Positions 25,338 through 33,895 of a stretch of DNA of 55,181 bases are shown one piece after another. Both the position numbers and the translations under genes were made by a program. The notes under the pieces were generated by a model. The model searched no databases, was not told the origin of the DNA, and was given only the letters and a program-made list of their open reading frames with translations. The DNA is from G963674685 sp964591275 (GTDB taxonomy: Bacteria > Lernaellota > Lernaellaia > JACKCT01): NCBI GenBank assembly GCA_964591275.1, contig CAZQAE010000033.1, positions 1 to 55,181 on the forward strand. The letters are read 5' to 3'. Position 1 is the stretch's first letter. Each line of letters starts with the position of its first letter.

Positions 25338-26672
25338 TCAGTGTTTGGCCCGCCGCCCGAATCCGTGGTGCATGAATTGCGCAAGCAACATTTTCAGCCC
25401 AACGCGCACGATGGACGCTTTCCACAAGAGCCGGTAAAACGGTCGAAACTTCAACATCGCAAAAGCCAAAAGTCTGTGCTGCCGCGTCAGGCGCTTTTCC
25501 GAGTCTATGCTTTCACGCAGCAAATGTTCAAATCCCCTTTGTCTTTCCTTGTCGTTTTGCTCCGCAATAGGGGGAATGATGGACTCGTCATAGTTTTTAA
25601 TTTCCAATCGCCCCGCCGCCATCAGCTGGCGCGTCCCCATGTAATAGTCAGGATTGCCGGCCACGAGTTGCGGCGTGATGTAGAAAAGGATTCGCGCCCT
25701 GCTGCGGCAGTGGCGAACCACATCAAGAAGCTTGTCAAAGTCCATATCCGAATGACTGCCCGCGGCATGAGCGCACTGCGCGCCGGGCCTGTAGAACATG
25801 CCGAAAACAACCTGCTCGTAGGAATCGATCATCGCTTGAGCAAAATGGATATCGGGCGTGCGATAGCACTCGTAATACGCCGTGAGGTCATAGCTCTCGT
25901 CGAGTATGGCTTCGGCCCATTCGCCCTTCATTGTCGCGCGGAAATCGCTGTTGAAATGGCACCACCGGATATCTGATCGCCGGGACCAATAGCGCAAATC
26001 CTCCTTGACCGCCTCCACGGGACGACAAATCATGCCCCGGCCCGCAAGGTACTGTTGCGATGTGCGCGAGGCGAAACACTGCTCACAATTGAATGAGCAT
26101 CCACGGGCCACAACGATCCAGGGATAGAGAAACGAAACATCGCGAAGTTTCTGCGTGGCCAGCGCAGCGCGTTCAAAACTAGGAAACCAGGAAACATCAC
26201 GGTTATTCGATTCGGCCAGCGTCGTTTCATCGACTTGATAATCCAGGGGCGTGCTTCCGCCCGGCCAGTTCAGGTTGGGAATATCATCGATTTTTCCCTT
26301 GTCCAAAATTGCACTGACCAGGCGAACGAAGGGAACTTCCGCATCTCCGCGAACAATGAAATCAATTTCGCTACGACCCAAAAGATCATCAGGATAAGCC
26401 CCGGCTGTGAAACCGCCGCTGATGATTTTTATTTGTGGATTAACGCTTCGTAGCCGCCTGGAAATATCCATCGCCGGTTTGAGGGAATAAAACCAGTGAA
26501 CCGGGATCACGGCCAGACGCGCGGCTCGGATGATGTCGTCGCTTATCTCATCAACATAATAGCCACGCACGGGCCGTCCCAGACGCTGCACCAGATCGAT
26601 GGTCCCCATAGGAAACACAAAGGGCATGTCCCCTGCCAACAAAGCGATAACGATGATGTCCGTATCCGTCAT
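25338..26672 (-). CDS. B12-binding-domain radical SAM protein
   Basis: 444 aa. An N-terminal cobalamin-binding-type Rossmann region (residues ~1-130, with IKIISGGFTAGAYPDDLL) is followed by the radical SAM cluster motif RGCSFNCEQC (C192, C196, C199) and a TIM-barrel-like body. It should cleave S-adenosylmethionine to start a radical reaction; the substrate is unknown. No biosynthetic neighbours point to a pathway. It converges with pgi and is preceded by a 77-codon ORF whose TGA overlaps its ATG. Confidence 0.85.
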   Translation of the reverse strand: MTDTDIIVIALLAGDMPFVFPMGTIDLVQRLGRPVRGYYVDEISDDIIRAARLAVIPVHWFYSLKPAMDISRRLRSVNPQIKIISGGFTAGAYPDDLLGRSEIDFIVRGDAEVPFVRLVSAILDKGKIDDIPNLNWPGGSTPLDYQVDETTLAESNNRDVSWFPSFERAALATQKLRDVSFLYPWIVVARGCSFNCEQCFASRTSQQYLAGRGMICRPVEAVKEDLRYWSRRSDIRWCHFNSDFRATMKGEWAEAILDESYDLTAYYECYRTPDIHFAQAMIDSYEQVVFGMFYRPGAQCAHAAGSHSDMDFDKLLDVVRHCRSRARILFYITPQLVAGNPDYYMGTRQLMAAGRLEIKNYDESIIPPIAEQNDKERQRGFEHLLRESIDSEKRLTRQHRLLAFAMLKFRPFYRLLWKASIVRVGLKMLLAQFMHHGFGRRAKH

Positions 26673-26902
26673 GCCCGCAACATTAGCGCTTTTGAAAAAT
26701 AATGGAATCGTGTTGGCATATTTTTATCATTTTTCAACACTTTTCCGGCGAGCACTTCGCCGTAATGCATCCGAATAAATTGAAGCCCTGCGCCAAGATG
26801 AGCAACAAATTCTCTTTTTTTCGTTGAAGGACAAAGGTGCACGGTCGGAATCGTTTCAAAAGGCTGATTGACGTTCAATGCCGCATTCCCTATAAGGTCC
26901 AA
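26669..26902 (-). CDS. Possible small upstream ORF coupled to the radical SAM gene
   Basis: 77 codons from a TTG. The stop overlaps the radical SAM start as ATGA, and that gene lacks its own ribosome site, which together suggest translational coupling. The sequence (NQPFETIPTVHLCPSTKKRE...GAGLQFIRMHYGEVLAG) reads like protein but I do not recognise it. It overlaps the probable proS promoter zone, so it may be a chance ORF. Confidence 0.3.
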   Translation of the reverse strand: MDLIGNAALNVNQPFETIPTVHLCPSTKKREFVAHLGAGLQFIRMHYGEVLAGKVLKNDKNMPTRFHYFSKALMLRA

Positions 26903-26930
26903 GCCTAATCGAGACTGCTTGAGGTGAATA

Positions 26931-28658
26931 ATGCGCTATTCGAAAATGCTGATTCCAACGCTCAAAGAAAACCCCGCCGAAGCGGAAGTCGCCAGCCATC
27001 AGTTGATGATGCGCGCCGGAATGATCCGCCGTCTGGCCGCCGGAATTTATGACCTCCTGCCGCTGGGCCTTCGCGTCATTCGCAAAGTGGAAAAAATTGT
27101 CCGCGAAGAAATGGACCGCGCCGGCGCGCAGGAAGTCCTCTTGCCGGTCATGCAACCCGCCGAGCTGTGGAAGGAAACGAATCGCTGGGACAAGTACGGC
27201 GACCTTTTGCTGCGCATTCAGGATCGGCACAAACGTGACTATTGCTTCGCGCCCACGGCGGAAGAAGTCATCACGAACGTGGTGCGCCGCGACATACGCA
27301 GTTACCGGGACCTGCCGGTCAACCTCTATCAGATTCACACAAAGTTCCGCGATGAAATCCGCCCGCGCTTCGGCCTGATGCGCTCGCGCGAATTTATCAT
27401 GAAGGACGCCTACAGTTTCGACGCCGACGATGCCGGCGCCGATGCGAGCTATGAAGCCATGCGCCAGGCTTATCACCGAATCTTCAAGCGCTGCGGCCTG
27501 GGCTTCCGTGCGGTGGAAGCTGACTCGGGGGAAATCGGCGGCAGCTTCTCCTCGGAATTTATGGTGCTAGCCGATACCGGCGAAGACGCAGTGGTCCATT
27601 GCGACTCCTGCTCTTACGCCGCAAACATGGAAAAAGCTCACGCCCGCGTGCCCCTGCCCGCAGGCAAAGCCTCGGAGCTTACGCCGCTAACTAAGGTTGA
27701 CACGCCGGACAAAAAGACCATCGAAGAAGTGTCGAAATTTCTTGGCGTCAAACCCGAAAGCATGCTCAAGACCCTGATCTATATGGCGGATGAAAAACCC
27801 GTCGCCGTGCTCCTTCGCGGCGATCACGAGGTCAACGAAATCAAGCTGCGCAACCACCTTCATGTCCAAACCTTGGAACTCGCCGACGCGCAAACGACCG
27901 AGAAGGTCACCGGCGCCCCCGTCGGATTCGCCGGACCGGTTGGGCTTTCATTGCGTATGATTGCCGATCTTGAAGTGGAGAACATGGTGGACTGCGCCAC
28001 GGGCGCCTGCGAAAAAGACACGCATTATACGGGCTGCAACGTAGACCGGGATTTCACTCCGAGCGAATATGTCGATCTACGCAACGTGGTCATTGGCGAC
28101 GCCTGTGCTTACTGCGAAGGAAGGCTGGACATCGTGCGCGGCATCGAAGTGGGGCACATTTTCAAGCTCGGAACCTCATACTCCGAGGCCATGAGTTGCA
28201 CCGTCCTCAATGAAAAGGGAGAAGATGTTCCCGCCATCATGGGCTGTTACGGCATCGGCATCGGTCGCGTGGCCGCTGCGTGCGTGGAACAAAATCACGA
28301 CAAGGGCGGCATTGTCTGGCCGCTTCCGCTGGCGCCTTTCGCCGTCGGCATCGTCACCATCAAGCCCGAAGGCGAGGTGCTGGAAACCGCGGACAAAATC
28401 TACGAACAGTTGCTGGCGTTAGGAATCGAAGTTCTCTACGACGACCGGGACGAGAGGCCGGGAGTCAAATTCAAGGACGCCGACCTGCTCGGCATCCCGC
28501 TACGCGTGACCGTCGGCGCCAAGGGCCTGAAAGAAGGATTCGTGGAACTAAAAAAACGCTCCGCCGATTTCAAGGATTACGACAAAGTCCCTGTTGACGA
28601 CATCGTCGGACGGATCAAAAAAATCATCGACGAGACTCTTGCGGAATCGATGGAATAG
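26931..28658 (+). CDS. proS: Prolyl-tRNA synthetase
   Basis: 575 aa, bacterial-type ProS: start MRYSKMLIPTLKENPAEAE, class II motif 1 region (AGIYDLLPLGLRV), motif 2 (KFRDEIRPRFGLMRSREFIMKDAYSF), an editing (INS) domain at ~230-390, motif 3 (GCYGIGIGRVAAAC), and a C-terminal anticodon-binding domain (APFAVGIVTI to the end). GAGGTG lies upstream of the ATG. It charges tRNA-Pro and edits mischarged Ala. The gene stands alone and marks the left boundary of the accessory island. Confidence 0.96.
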   Translation: MRYSKMLIPTLKENPAEAEVASHQLMMRAGMIRRLAAGIYDLLPLGLRVIRKVEKIVREEMDRAGAQEVLLPVMQPAELWKETNRWDKYGDLLLRIQDRHKRDYCFAPTAEEVITNVVRRDIRSYRDLPVNLYQIHTKFRDEIRPRFGLMRSREFIMKDAYSFDADDAGADASYEAMRQAYHRIFKRCGLGFRAVEADSGEIGGSFSSEFMVLADTGEDAVVHCDSCSYAANMEKAHARVPLPAGKASELTPLTKVDTPDKKTIEEVSKFLGVKPESMLKTLIYMADEKPVAVLLRGDHEVNEIKLRNHLHVQTLELADAQTTEKVTGAPVGFAGPVGLSLRMIADLEVENMVDCATGACEKDTHYTGCNVDRDFTPSEYVDLRNVVIGDACAYCEGRLDIVRGIEVGHIFKLGTSYSEAMSCTVLNEKGEDVPAIMGCYGIGIGRVAAACVEQNHDKGGIVWPLPLAPFAVGIVTIKPEGEVLETADKIYEQLLALGIEVLYDDRDERPGVKFKDADLLGIPLRVTVGAKGLKEGFVELKKRSADFKDYDKVPVDDIVGRIKKIIDETLAESME

Positions 28659-28669
28659 GCCACTACACC

Positions 28670-28803
28670 TTTCAATCAGCCTGCGCTATAATCCGGTGAA
28701 GTTTCCCGAAGTAGCAAATGGCAAAAGCAAAAATTGAGAAAAAAACCAATGTAATACTCGAAGAGGATAAATCTTCGATTCAATCCATCGCCGTTCATGG
28801 AAT
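28670..28803 (+). repeat. Upstream copy of the AAA-gene promoter and 5' end (direct repeat with 29925-30068)
   Basis: TTTCAATC, TATAATCC, GAAGTTT, AGCAAATGGCAAA and TCTTCGATTCAATCCATCG occur in the same order and nearly the same spacing here and at 29925-30068. A perfect TATAAT is at 28687-28692 and 29942-29947. The rhuM gene lies between the copies. Confidence 0.8.
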
Positions 28804-28846
28804 CCAAGATGTCGAGCCGAAAACCACGCGAAAAAGGCGCAAATGA
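28718..28846 (+). pseudogene. Truncated copy of the AAA ATPase N-terminus
   Basis: A 42-codon ORF whose first part (MAKAKIEKKTN... to SSIQSIAVHG) matches the start of the ATPase at 29974 (MAKIKNKKKSE... to SSIQSIAVEG). Homology stops after about 27 codons, where the rhuM start region begins in another frame. It is a broken duplicate, or conceivably a translated leader for rhuM. Confidence 0.7.
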
Positions 28847-29876
28847 ATATCCAAAAGGCGAAATCCTGTTTTACCAGAGCGCTGACGGTCGGGTGAAGCT
28901 GGATGTGCGCTTGCAGGATGAAACAGTTTGGTTGACGCAGCAGTTTATCGCAGAATTGTTTCAGACCACAGTTCCCAATATCAGCATGCACATTCGCAAT
29001 ATATTCGAGGAGGGCGAACTGGCTCCAGGGGCAACTGTTCAGAAATTCTTAACAGTTCGCAAAGAGGGCAACCGGGATGTTAGACGTAAGCTTGAATACT
29101 ACAACCTCGATATGATTATTTCGGTTGGCTATCGGGTTAAAAGCTTGGTTGCCACCCGCTTTCGTATCTGGGCCACAGAATGTCTTAAAGAATACATCAT
29201 CAAAGGCTTTGCCATGGATGATGAGCGTCTCAAGCGAGGCGACGGTGGTAATTACTTCGACGAGTTACTGGCCCGCATCCGCGACATTCGCTCCTCTGAA
29301 AAAGTGTTCTGGCGCAAGGCGCTTGGTATCTATGCTTCCAGCATCGATTACGATCCCAAAGCCGATCTTTCACGGGAATTTTTCAAGGTTATCCAAAACA
29401 AGATGCACTGGGCGGCGCATGGGCAAACTGCGGCGGAGGTGATTTATGGTCGGGCTAATGCTTCAAAGCCCAACATGGGAATGACAAATTTTATTGGAGC
29501 AGTTGTTCACAAAAACGAATCTGAGATTGCCAAAAACTACTTGACCGAAGAGGAACTGGATATTCTCAATCGGATTGTGACCATGTATCTTGAATTTGCG
29601 GAGTTACAGGCGCTCAACCGTAAACTGATGACCATGCGGGACTGGATTATCAGGCTGGATGATTTTCTCAAACTTTCCGGTCGGGAAATCCTAACCCATG
29701 CGGGTAAAATCAGCCATGATGCCGCCCTGAAAAAAGCGCATATCGAATATGAAATATTTCGGCGGACACAACTTGCCGAGCCAACAGCGGCGGAAAAGCA
29801 TTTCATTGAAGCGGAGAAAAAACTAAAACAAATCGGATCAGAAAAAAGGCGGAAGGACAAGTATAGCAAAGCCTAA
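28797..29876 (+). CDS. rhuM: RhuM family protein (accessory)
   Basis: 359 aa. The family pattern is clear: GEILFYQSADGRVKLDVRLQDETVWLTQ..IAELF, NISMHIRNIFEEGEL, YYNLDMIISVGYRVKS, TRFRIWATECLKEYIIKGFAMDDERLK, then AEVIYGRANASKPNMGMTN and KNYLTEEELDILNRIV. RhuM proteins were named from a Salmonella pathogenicity island and often sit in restriction or defence islands; the N-terminus resembles a KilA-N/winged-helix DNA-binding module. Molecular role is unknown. GC content falls below that of the flanking genes. The start may also be ATG 28809. It was evidently inserted next to a duplicated ATPase promoter. Confidence 0.85.
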   Translation: MESKMSSRKPREKGANEYPKGEILFYQSADGRVKLDVRLQDETVWLTQQFIAELFQTTVPNISMHIRNIFEEGELAPGATVQKFLTVRKEGNRDVRRKLEYYNLDMIISVGYRVKSLVATRFRIWATECLKEYIIKGFAMDDERLKRGDGGNYFDELLARIRDIRSSEKVFWRKALGIYASSIDYDPKADLSREFFKVIQNKMHWAAHGQTAAEVIYGRANASKPNMGMTNFIGAVVHKNESEIAKNYLTEEELDILNRIVTMYLEFAELQALNRKLMTMRDWIIRLDDFLKLSGREILTHAGKISHDAALKKAHIEYEIFRRTQLAEPTAAEKHFIEAEKKLKQIGSEKRRKDKYSKA

Positions 29877-29924
29877 GCCCAAAACCGCACGCCCTCCGCA
29901 ACAAGCCGAAATAACCGCTACTCG

Positions 29925-30068
29925 TTTCAATCGTTATTCGTTATAATCCTTACGAAGTTTTCTGGAGCAGCAAATGGCAAAGATAAAAAACAAGAAAAAG
30001 AGCGAAGTTATTTCCAAGGCTAAAAAGCAAGATGTTTCTTCGATTCAATCCATCGCTGTCGAGGGATT
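29925..30068 (+). repeat. Downstream copy of the AAA-gene promoter and 5' end
   Basis: Intact partner of the repeat at 28670-28803. It carries TATAAT (29942-29947) and the start of the functional ATPase gene. I saw no convincing -35 at 17-nt spacing. Confidence 0.8.
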
Positions 30069-31320
30069 CAAGAGCTTTAGAACAAAGCAAAAAATCGATC
30101 TCAAACCTCTGACCATTTTGGCAGGAGCGAACAGCTCCGGAAAATCATCCATCATGCAGCCGCTGATGCTGATGAAACAAACGCTGGAGGCCTCCTATGA
30201 TCCGGGCGTTTTTAAGTTGGACGGCCCCAACGTTGACTTCAGCGACCAGGAGCAGATGTACTGGAAAACAGCTACTAAAAGCAGTAAATCATTTAGCATC
30301 AGTTTATCCTCAAACGATTTTGATTTTTCCATTGAGTACGGAAAAAATGAATCCGGCAATATTGGGATACTAAAACAAAAAACAACTAATATTTTTTCAG
30401 GCCAAGATTTTCTTTTTAAGCCGGGATTTACGCACGATGACCTTGCAAAAATTCCGTTTGTAATCGAAACCTCTAAAGGAATCCAACGTATTGTCCCAAA
30501 AGGCTTTTTATCAAACTTTAGTTTAAATCGATATAGATGTTTTTTTGGCTATAGTATTGGCAACATTTCAGTAAAGGCTAATGAACTTCCTTCGGACCAT
30601 CCCGTTTCTCATCAAATAATGAAAACCCTTCACTTGCCCGGTCTTCGTGGAAATCCTGCAAGGATGTACCCGAAAACAGCGACCGGACCGATGTTCCCAG
30701 GTGTTTTTCCCGTGTACGCAGCGAGCATTATCGCATCCTGGATGGAAAAATCCGACGCCCGACTGGACAAGCTTGGCAAAGCTCTACGAGATTTGGGATT
30801 GACCTGGAAAGTTGAAGCCAACCCTGTCAGCGGCGTCGGCATTGAGCTGAATGTTGGACGGCTTCAAAAACCTGGAAAAAACGGCGCAAAGGATTTGGTC
30901 AATATCGCCGACGTCGGCGTTGGCGTCTCGCAGGTTCTGCCCGTCGTTGTCGCTTTGCTGACGGCGGAAAAGGGACGAATCGTTTATATCGAACAGCCTG
31001 AAATTCACCTGCATCCCAGGGCGCAGGTGGCCATGGCAAAACTGCTCCTCGATGCGGCCAAACGCGGCGTCATTGTCGTCGCCGAAACGCACAGTCAGTT
31101 CCTGCTGCTCGGCGTGCAGGAACAAATCGCCGCCGGAAAATACAACCCAGACCTTGTTAATCTCAACTGGTTCCAGCGCAAGCCCAACGGCGAATCGATT
31201 GTAACGCCAGGCAACATAGATGATAGGGGCGTATACGGCGACTGGCCGGAAGATTTCAGTAATGTAAAGCTACAACAAGAGACGAGATTCCTCAACGCTT
31301 CAATGAGATTTGATTCGTGA
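29974..31320 (+). CDS. ABC/AAA-type ATPase of a putative two-gene nuclease system
   Basis: 448 aa, an SMC/Rad50-like AAA_15/AAA_21 ATPase (DUF3696-type look). SIQSIAVEGFKSFRTKQKIDL, Walker A GANSSGKS (51-58), a long variable middle (no Toprim domain), signature-like VGVGVSQVLP (~315), Walker B IVYIEQPEIHLHP (~339-351) and switch AETHSQ (~369). Such ATPases act as sensors or regulators of an attached nuclease (compare PtuA of Septu and AriA of PARIS). The stop overlaps the next gene's GTG by 4 nt, so ATPase and PIN-like protein are made together. AT-richer than its neighbours. Confidence 0.85.
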   Translation: MAKIKNKKKSEVISKAKKQDVSSIQSIAVEGFKSFRTKQKIDLKPLTILAGANSSGKSSIMQPLMLMKQTLEASYDPGVFKLDGPNVDFSDQEQMYWKTATKSSKSFSISLSSNDFDFSIEYGKNESGNIGILKQKTTNIFSGQDFLFKPGFTHDDLAKIPFVIETSKGIQRIVPKGFLSNFSLNRYRCFFGYSIGNISVKANELPSDHPVSHQIMKTLHLPGLRGNPARMYPKTATGPMFPGVFPVYAASIIASWMEKSDARLDKLGKALRDLGLTWKVEANPVSGVGIELNVGRLQKPGKNGAKDLVNIADVGVGVSQVLPVVVALLTAEKGRIVYIEQPEIHLHPRAQVAMAKLLLDAAKRGVIVVAETHSQFLLLGVQEQIAAGKYNPDLVNLNWFQRKPNGESIVTPGNIDDRGVYGDWPEDFSNVKLQQETRFLNASMRFDS

Positions 31321-31883
31321 AGAAAAGTAAAAAGAAGCAGATGGAAAGATGGCCGAGCCTTGTTGTCGATACCTGTGTCGCCAAATCAGCCGGTGGAGTC
31401 GAGGCCACTGCTCTTGAAGGAAAATATTGCAGAGACTGTTTGGATACCATCCTCAAGGGGAAATTCAAGGTTGCCATGTCAAAAGGCATTTTCGAAGAAT
31501 GGATGAAGCATCCTTCAAACAAGGCTATTTCATGGCTGACTGCAATGCGTTCATCCGGTCGTGTCCGTGACATTTTTCTACCAAACAAGTCTGTTAAAAC
31601 TCGAAAGGAAATTGAAAGGGAATCGATCAAGAGCAAGCGAGAAGCAATGAAAAAGGACACCATCCTGATCGAGGCAGCGCTGGCCACCGATAAACGCATC
31701 ATATCCAAGGATAAAGAGGCACGAGAACTTTTTCATAAATTATCGAATCCGGCTAAAGAATTGCGTGAAATATACTGGGCTCATGTAATGTGCCCGGAAT
31801 GCATCGAATGGCTCAAGGACAATGCTTGTTCTGAAAAGAAATGGGATGCATTAAGGCTCGAAACCCCTCTATCCGTCGCCTGA
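31317..31883 (+). CDS. PIN-like nuclease partner of the ATPase
   Basis: 188 aa from a GTG that overlaps the ATPase stop (GTGA). An acidic layout as in PIN/5'-nuclease folds is visible: VVDTCVAKS (Asp18), IFEEW (Glu60/61), KKDTILIEAAL (Asp114), and RIISKDKEARELF (Asp132). A Lys-rich helical segment lies between the second and third. Cys pairs CRDC and CPEC could bind metal. I infer an RNase or DNase whose activity is gated by the ATPase. I cannot tie it to a named toxin or defence family; family assignment rests on motif spacing only. Confidence 0.65.
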   Translation: MKKSKKKQMERWPSLVVDTCVAKSAGGVEATALEGKYCRDCLDTILKGKFKVAMSKGIFEEWMKHPSNKAISWLTAMRSSGRVRDIFLPNKSVKTRKEIERESIKSKREAMKKDTILIEAALATDKRIISKDKEARELFHKLSNPAKELREIYWAHVMCPECIEWLKDNACSEKKWDALRLETPLSVA

Positions 31884-31907
31884 AATCCCTAACAACCGAC
31901 AGCGACC

Positions 31908-33380
31908 CTACAACACAATCTCCAGCAGCATCTTTCCCACATCCGCCATGGTGAGACCCGCGGTCAGCGCCTGTTGCATGAAATAAATCGAGCCTACGAG
32001 CGTGAAAGTGCCGACGATCTTGAGACCGTGGCGCGCCGTGCCGATGACCTTGTGATTTGCGTACCACTGCTCAAGTCGTTTTGATCGTTTCTTTTTGGCC
32101 ATCCAAAGTTGAATCCAGATATTGAAACTCGTAGCCAGGCCCAACAGGATCGTGCGTGATAGTATTCCGACCATGAAACGCGGCGAACCGACGTAGAAGG
32201 TCGTCGTGATAAGGTGCACCAGGATGCCCAGGCCGCCGACGAATGTCAGCATGGAGGCGATGAAATAGGAAAGATATTTATTCATCCTTCGCCCAATAGT
32301 AAAAACGAAGGGATTGAAGATTAAAGCCACAACGAAATCCCGATTATAGATATTCCACCGCCGCCAGTGCTCCAAAAGATTCCGCGCGAAAAACGGATAG
32401 TGGAAATCCGCCTTGATGTCGAAACCGAACATGCGCATCAGCCCGACAATCAGGTACACATTCCCCGCAAGGATCAAAAAGACTTTCAGGAAATTGTAGT
32501 AGATGAAAAAGAGGATCTGCCATCCGGGAATCGTCGTATAGAAATCCGTGATGTACGGCGGCGGTCCCAGATTCGGCCATTCGTACCAAAGAGTGAAAAC
32601 GTGCGCGTTGAGAAGAAGGTATGCTACGCCCAGTCCGAATAACCAGACGCCGTCCATGACGATCTTCGAATAGGGCCGATCCAGGAATTTCTCGTGGAAA
32701 TAAGTGTAGCCGATGGGTTTGATGTGATAGACGTTGAAAAAAAACGGCGAGGACATAAAGAAGATGTAAAAATCTCGAAGCGCGTGTTTGTCCTCGCGTC
32801 GCTTGTACACCGTTGTCTTTTCAAAAAGGTAATAGACGTCTTTAAGAAAATACGAAAAAAACAAAACGATCGCGAAGCCTTCCATGCTCCTTTTTTCCAA
32901 AAGCGGCTCGAGCCAGCCGAGATATCCGAAATACATCCCCGCCCAAATAATCAGCAGGATCGTCCATTTGAAAGGCGCAGGCCATTTCGAGTGAACCACG
33001 AAATAGAGAACGAAACCGTAAAGGGCTAATACCCCGATCACCCACACCGGCAGCAGCACCGGCAGCGTGCACAGAGCCGAAAGCAAAACCAAGGTCTTTT
33101 TCCACCGGGGCGGCGCGCAGAACACGATTTGCAGAAACAGCCATATTAAAGCCAGAAACGCAGCCGTTTTCATCGGATCGGCGTGCGCGTTGGGATTGCC
33201 TAATAGCGTGTTGGGTAGCAGTCCCCGGCTACATAGCAACGCAAAACCCGCGAACAAGGCCGCTGACGCCGAAGCAAAGAGTGTAAGGGCCAACGCGCCG
33301 CTATAAGCTCCATTGCCGATCTGCCGCTCGGAAAGCTCGTCACCGGAAACCAGGGAGCGTATTTTTCCTTGAATATTCAT
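31908..33380 (-). CDS. MBOAT-like multi-pass membrane acyltransferase
   Basis: 490 aa with about ten or more membrane segments. The block LLEHWRRWNIYNRDF resembles the conserved FWRRWHIS of MBOAT proteins (AlgI/DltB type), and a later membrane His (LVHLITTTFY) fits the catalytic position. Such enzymes O-acylate exported polysaccharides or other envelope molecules. No SGNH/AlgJ-like partner is adjacent. The family call is moderate because the motif is degenerate. It is convergent with the PIN-like gene and divergent from mraZ. Confidence 0.65.
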   Translation of the reverse strand: MNIQGKIRSLVSGDELSERQIGNGAYSGALALTLFASASAALFAGFALLCSRGLLPNTLLGNPNAHADPMKTAAFLALIWLFLQIVFCAPPRWKKTLVLLSALCTLPVLLPVWVIGVLALYGFVLYFVVHSKWPAPFKWTILLIIWAGMYFGYLGWLEPLLEKRSMEGFAIVLFFSYFLKDVYYLFEKTTVYKRREDKHALRDFYIFFMSSPFFFNVYHIKPIGYTYFHEKFLDRPYSKIVMDGVWLFGLGVAYLLLNAHVFTLWYEWPNLGPPPYITDFYTTIPGWQILFFIYYNFLKVFLILAGNVYLIVGLMRMFGFDIKADFHYPFFARNLLEHWRRWNIYNRDFVVALIFNPFVFTIGRRMNKYLSYFIASMLTFVGGLGILVHLITTTFYVGSPRFMVGILSRTILLGLATSFNIWIQLWMAKKKRSKRLEQWYANHKVIGTARHGLKIVGTFTLVGSIYFMQQALTAGLTMADVGKMLLEIVL

Positions 33381-33714
33381 GATTTTTCTTCGCTGCTATA
33401 GCCGCTTGAGATTAATGACCTATTTTAGAATCGTCAATCCGGCAAAACCTTCTTTTCCCGGCGAATTTTTTACTAAGTTTTCCTTGTGTTTTCAATGACT
33501 TACGCAGGCTTCTGGGGCAAATTTCCCGTTTCCACACCGTTTTTTTTACCAAATTTGCGCCAAATCCAGTATTTTCGTCGGCTCATAATAATTTTTGAAC
33601 AACAACATCGTGTTTTTGATGATGGGTCTTAAACTATTTCAGCGTTTCAACTGGAGAAATTCCGGGCATCACTATTTTTGGAATATCACATATATTGTGT
33701 GTTTTTTAATTCTG

Positions 33715-33732
33715 CATACTATATACAGTATG
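33715..33732. promoter_or_regulatory. Candidate operator palindrome
   Basis: 6-bp arms CATACT/AGTATG with a 6-nt spacer, about 80 nt upstream of the mraZ promoter -35. It could bind a regulator of the dcw operon. Confidence 0.35.
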
Positions 33733-33811
33733 ATTTCCCAAGAATTCCTTGAGCTTTCAGTTTCCGCCCAACAGAGATGTATATTTTTCCCATTTAAGAA
33801 AAAGATTTCAG

Positions 33812-33840
33812 TTGACAACACGGGAAATTCTGTTTATTTT
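33812..33840 (+). promoter_or_regulatory. Sigma-70-type promoter for the dcw cluster
   Basis: Consensus TTGACA (33812-33817), 17-nt spacer, TATTTT (33835-33840), giving a start about 50 nt before the mraZ ATG. MraZ commonly autorepresses here, but I could not find its usual direct-repeat boxes with confidence. Confidence 0.7.
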
Positions 33841-33895
33841 TGTCACCAATGGGAAAGCTGTCCTTTTGCGAACTGGATTTGGAAATACAAAACCC

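Larger units (their letters stand above)
33381..33895. other. AT-rich regulatory region between MBOAT-like gene and dcw cluster
   Basis: About 515 bp without a gene. It is strikingly AT-rich against the surroundings, with runs such as GTTTTTTTTACC and two palindromes (CACA-TATAT-TGTG at 33687-33699; CATACT-ATATAC-AGTATG at 33715-33732), and then the mraZ promoter. Open frames across it (to 33930 and from 33749) are not protein-like. Confidence 0.6.
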
